Of a stretch of 64,000 nucleotides of DNA, positions 62,305 to 64,000 are shown piece after piece. The notes under the pieces were generated by a model. It made no database searches. It was not told the DNA's origin and saw only the letters and a program-made list of their open reading frames with translations. The stretch lies in NCBI RefSeq assembly GCF_001623075.1, contig NZ_LMCF01000013.1:1-64000 (forward strand), read 5' to 3'. The translations under genes and the position numbers were made by a program. Each line of letters begins with the position of its first letter. The first letter of the stretch is position 1. Source of the DNA: Pseudovibrio sp. Ad37. GTDB taxonomy: Bacteria; Pseudomonadota; Alphaproteobacteria; Rhizobiales; Stappiaceae.

Positions 62305-63639
62305 CTATCGCAAGTTGCCGAGGAAAGTGCCAACCGAAGAACGCAGGTCAGCAGCCTGATTGGATAAAATTTGTGCAGCGTCAAGCACACCAGAGGCGGT
62401 TTTATCGGTTTCGTCCGCCGCTTTTTGCACTTGGCCGATGCTATCTGACACCTGCGTGGTCCCCAATGCAGCATCCTTGATGTTCACAGCAATGGATTGC
62501 GTCGCGATGCCTTGTTGTTCAACCGCACTGGCAATGGCATTCGCGCTGTCATTCATTTCTTCAATGATCACTTTGATCTCAGAGATAGCCTCTTTGGACT
62601 CACTTGTGCTCTCCTGAATCCCAGAGATCTGATCGCTGATCTGCACAGTCGCATTCGCTGTCTGCTGAGCAAGCGATTTCACCTCATGTGCAACCACCGC
62701 AAACCCTTTGCCCAACTCACCAGCACGCGCCGCTTCAATGGTTGCGTTGAGGGCGAGCAGATTGGTTTGCTCTGATATTTGAGTAATTAAATCAATAATA
62801 TCACCAATCTCGATTGCCACTTGGGACAGATGATTGACCTGCTGGAAGGCCTTTGTGGATGCGAGTGTCGCGTTGGAGGCTGTAATCGTTGTTTTGTGAA
62901 CCTGCTCGGCAATCTCGGAAATGGCAGTCCCCAGTTCCTCAGTTGCGGAGCGCACCGCCTCCACGTTTTGAGAGGCATCCAGAGACGCTGCTGCCACGCT
63001 GGAACTGATCTCGTTGGTGTGCTCTGAGTTGCCGGAAAGAGAAACTGCAGACCCATGTAGCTGATCTGCAGCGCTGGCAATGGAGGACGTGACTTGGCCC
63101 ACGGATCCTTCAAAATGCTCTGCAAGGTCCGTTAGAAACTCTTGACGCGCCTCTTCCCCGGTCTGTTCATAAACCGCCAGCGCAAGGTCCATATCAAGCA
63201 GAATGACCTTGTTGAGGATGTGAGGCAGGTTCTTGCTTGATCGGCTGGAGCGGGAGAATAAGCCGCCACCAGACTGCTCAAGAAGAGCTGTGCTGAGCAA
63301 CGTTCCCAACCTGCTGTAAGCTCCGATATACCATTGCGGTGTCAGGCCGAGCCGCTGATGCGTTCTGCCGATCCGCTGCACAGATTGAGCATAGTCATCA
63401 TCCAACTTCCCGCTGCATATGAGCCGCCAATGTTCATGCTGCTTCTCCCGTGCATGACGCATGTGCTCTTCATTCTTGAAAAACTTCATGGTCTCAGGAA
63501 AGTTTCGAATGTGTCTATAAAACTCATCCAAGACCTCCGGCATGATTGCCATGATAATATCTTGGGAGTTTCCAAGTTCTTCCAGTTCTGCCGAAGAAAT
63601 ACAGTGATACTTCAATCGATCATCGATAGTTTCGCTCAT
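62305..63639 (-). CDS. Globin-coupled sensor methyl-accepting chemotaxis protein (HemAT-like, soluble)
   Basis: A 444-residue cytoplasmic chemotaxis transducer. Residues 10-160 form a protoglobin-type sensor with the probable proximal heme ligand His94 in IGRTHQRLGLTPQWYIGAY. The signalling domain has the conserved hairpin tip ISEQTNLLALNATIEAARAGELGKGFAVVAHEVK. There are no membrane helices and no HAMP domain, so it should sense oxygen, NO or CO inside the cell and act on CheA/CheW. It is a lone gene; no che genes are in the window. Confidence 0.93.
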   Translation of the reverse strand: MSETIDDRLKYHCISSAELEELGNSQDIIMAIMPEVLDEFYRHIRNFPETMKFFKNEEHMRHAREKQHEHWRLICSGKLDDDYAQSVQRIGRTHQRLGLTPQWYIGAYSRLGTLLSTALLEQSGGGLFSRSSRSSKNLPHILNKVILLDMDLALAVYEQTGEEARQEFLTDLAEHFEGSVGQVTSSIASAADQLHGSAVSLSGNSEHTNEISSSVAAASLDASQNVEAVRSATEELGTAISEIAEQVHKTTITASNATLASTKAFQQVNHLSQVAIEIGDIIDLITQISEQTNLLALNATIEAARAGELGKGFAVVAHEVKSLAQQTANATVQISDQISGIQESTSESKEAISEIKVIIEEMNDSANAIASAVEQQGIATQSIAVNIKDAALGTTQVSDSIGQVQKAADETDKTASGVLDAAQILSNQAADLRSSVGTFLGNLR

Positions 63640-63973
63640 TAGAAATCCAAGCTTAATAAATCATAGTTTTCGTTTATTTCAATTATTACGTAAGGAAATA
63701 TTGGGGTCACGAAAGAGAAAAACGCAAAAAAAGTTACTTACGCTAAGTATAGAAGATAAATTCTAATTGACCCAGCGTAATGGTTCGGATGTGTGTAGTT
63801 GGTAATTGTATTTATATTTTGATAACTTTTGATGGAGATCAATGTTCCCATGTGAGTACTGCTCTTTTGTAGTATATGACCGGCGTCAATCAATAAAAAT
63901 AATACCCCAAATGTTTTTATTAACTGTAATTCGATGAAGCAATTTCAGCTTTAGAGTAAGGTCGAGGTACCTA
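63640..63973. promoter_or_regulatory. A/T-rich promoter region at the window end
   Basis: 334 bases with no gene seen. It lies between the chemoreceptor start (minus) and a possible plus-strand start at 63974, and is A/T-rich throughout with several T/A runs. It should carry divergent promoters. Confidence 0.4.
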
Positions 63974-64000
63974 TGAAATTAACTGGGATGACAGATGTAG
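63974..64000 (+). CDS. Possible start of a gene running off the window
   Basis: ATG 63974 (MKLTGMTDV) is open to the window end and preceded by AAGGTCGAGG about five bases upstream. Only nine codons are visible, so no family call is possible. Confidence 0.3.

Overview
The window looks like a chromosomal segment of a marine-type alphaproteobacterium. The gene set (osmoregulated periplasmic glucan genes opgH/opgC, an RND pump, a branched-chain amino-acid type ABC transporter, a globin-coupled chemoreceptor, CbiX-type cobalamin genes) and moderate G+C fit the Stappiaceae/Pseudovibrio-like part of the class. That placement is an inference from gene content; the window has no rRNA or other taxonomic marker.

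Layout. (1) 1-1085: the tail of an IS630-type transposase, a small gene of unknown function with its own terminator, and a structured stretch with no convincing gene. (2) About 1.1-16.4 kb: an integrated element, read entirely on the minus strand. It has a P4-type tyrosine integrase at its right end, an AlpA-like DNA-binding protein, and a TOPRIM/helicase replication protein whose zinc-binding part is a separate overlapping gene. Its cargo is one six-gene defence operon: type I restriction-modification hsdR-hsdM-hsdS, then an ATPase plus HNH nuclease pair resembling Septu (PtuA/PtuB), then an Mrr-type restriction endonuclease. Just right of it lies an MFS transporter that has lost its N-terminal third. 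(3) 17.4-19.4 kb: guanine deaminase and a double-ACT regulator. (4) 19.8-30.6 kb: a cobalamin locus in three transcription blocks: small membrane protein, cbiX, cobH, cobL, cobI, cbiG-cobJ fusion, cobM; cobA and cobB (reverse); cbiD and cobK. CbiX, CbiD and a full CbiG indicate the oxygen-independent (early cobalt) chemistry. Only the precorrin-2 dehydrogenase is missing from the window between uroporphyrinogen III and cobyrinic acid a,c-diamide. (5) 30.6-36.2 kb: cytochrome b561, then a compact set that looks like an uncharacterised biosynthetic cluster: RibD-like reductase, Nudix hydrolase, methyltransferase, GT4 glycosyltransferase, a non-canonical 6-pyruvoyltetrahydropterin-synthase-like protein and a zinc-type dehydrogenase. 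(6) 36.3-39.4 kb: opgH and opgC, convergent. (7) 39.5-49.3 kb: a TTC38-like protein, a YeeE/YedE sulfur-compound transporter with a DUF302 protein, a thiamine-diphosphate enzyme with a CoA-transferase, a secreted esterase, a potassium channel with a C-terminal zinc ribbon, and an SDR-like protein lacking its catalytic Tyr/Lys. (8) 49.5-56.5 kb: RND efflux adaptor and pump, a cNMP-binding protein fused to a degenerate CPBP protease-like membrane domain, and a glycosyltransferase-like protein. (9) 56.7-61.9 kb: a livKHMGF-type ABC importer. (10) 62.3-64.0 kb: a soluble globin-coupled chemotaxis transducer and the beginning of a further, unidentified gene.

The most notable features are the defence operon that combines three systems in one transcription unit inside a satellite-like element, and the pterin-like/glycosyltransferase/methyltransferase cluster at 31.3-36.2 kb, whose product cannot be named from known pathways. 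No tRNA, rRNA or CRISPR array was recognised, and no cobalamin riboswitch was found by eye. All family calls are from reading the sequence; no database search was run.
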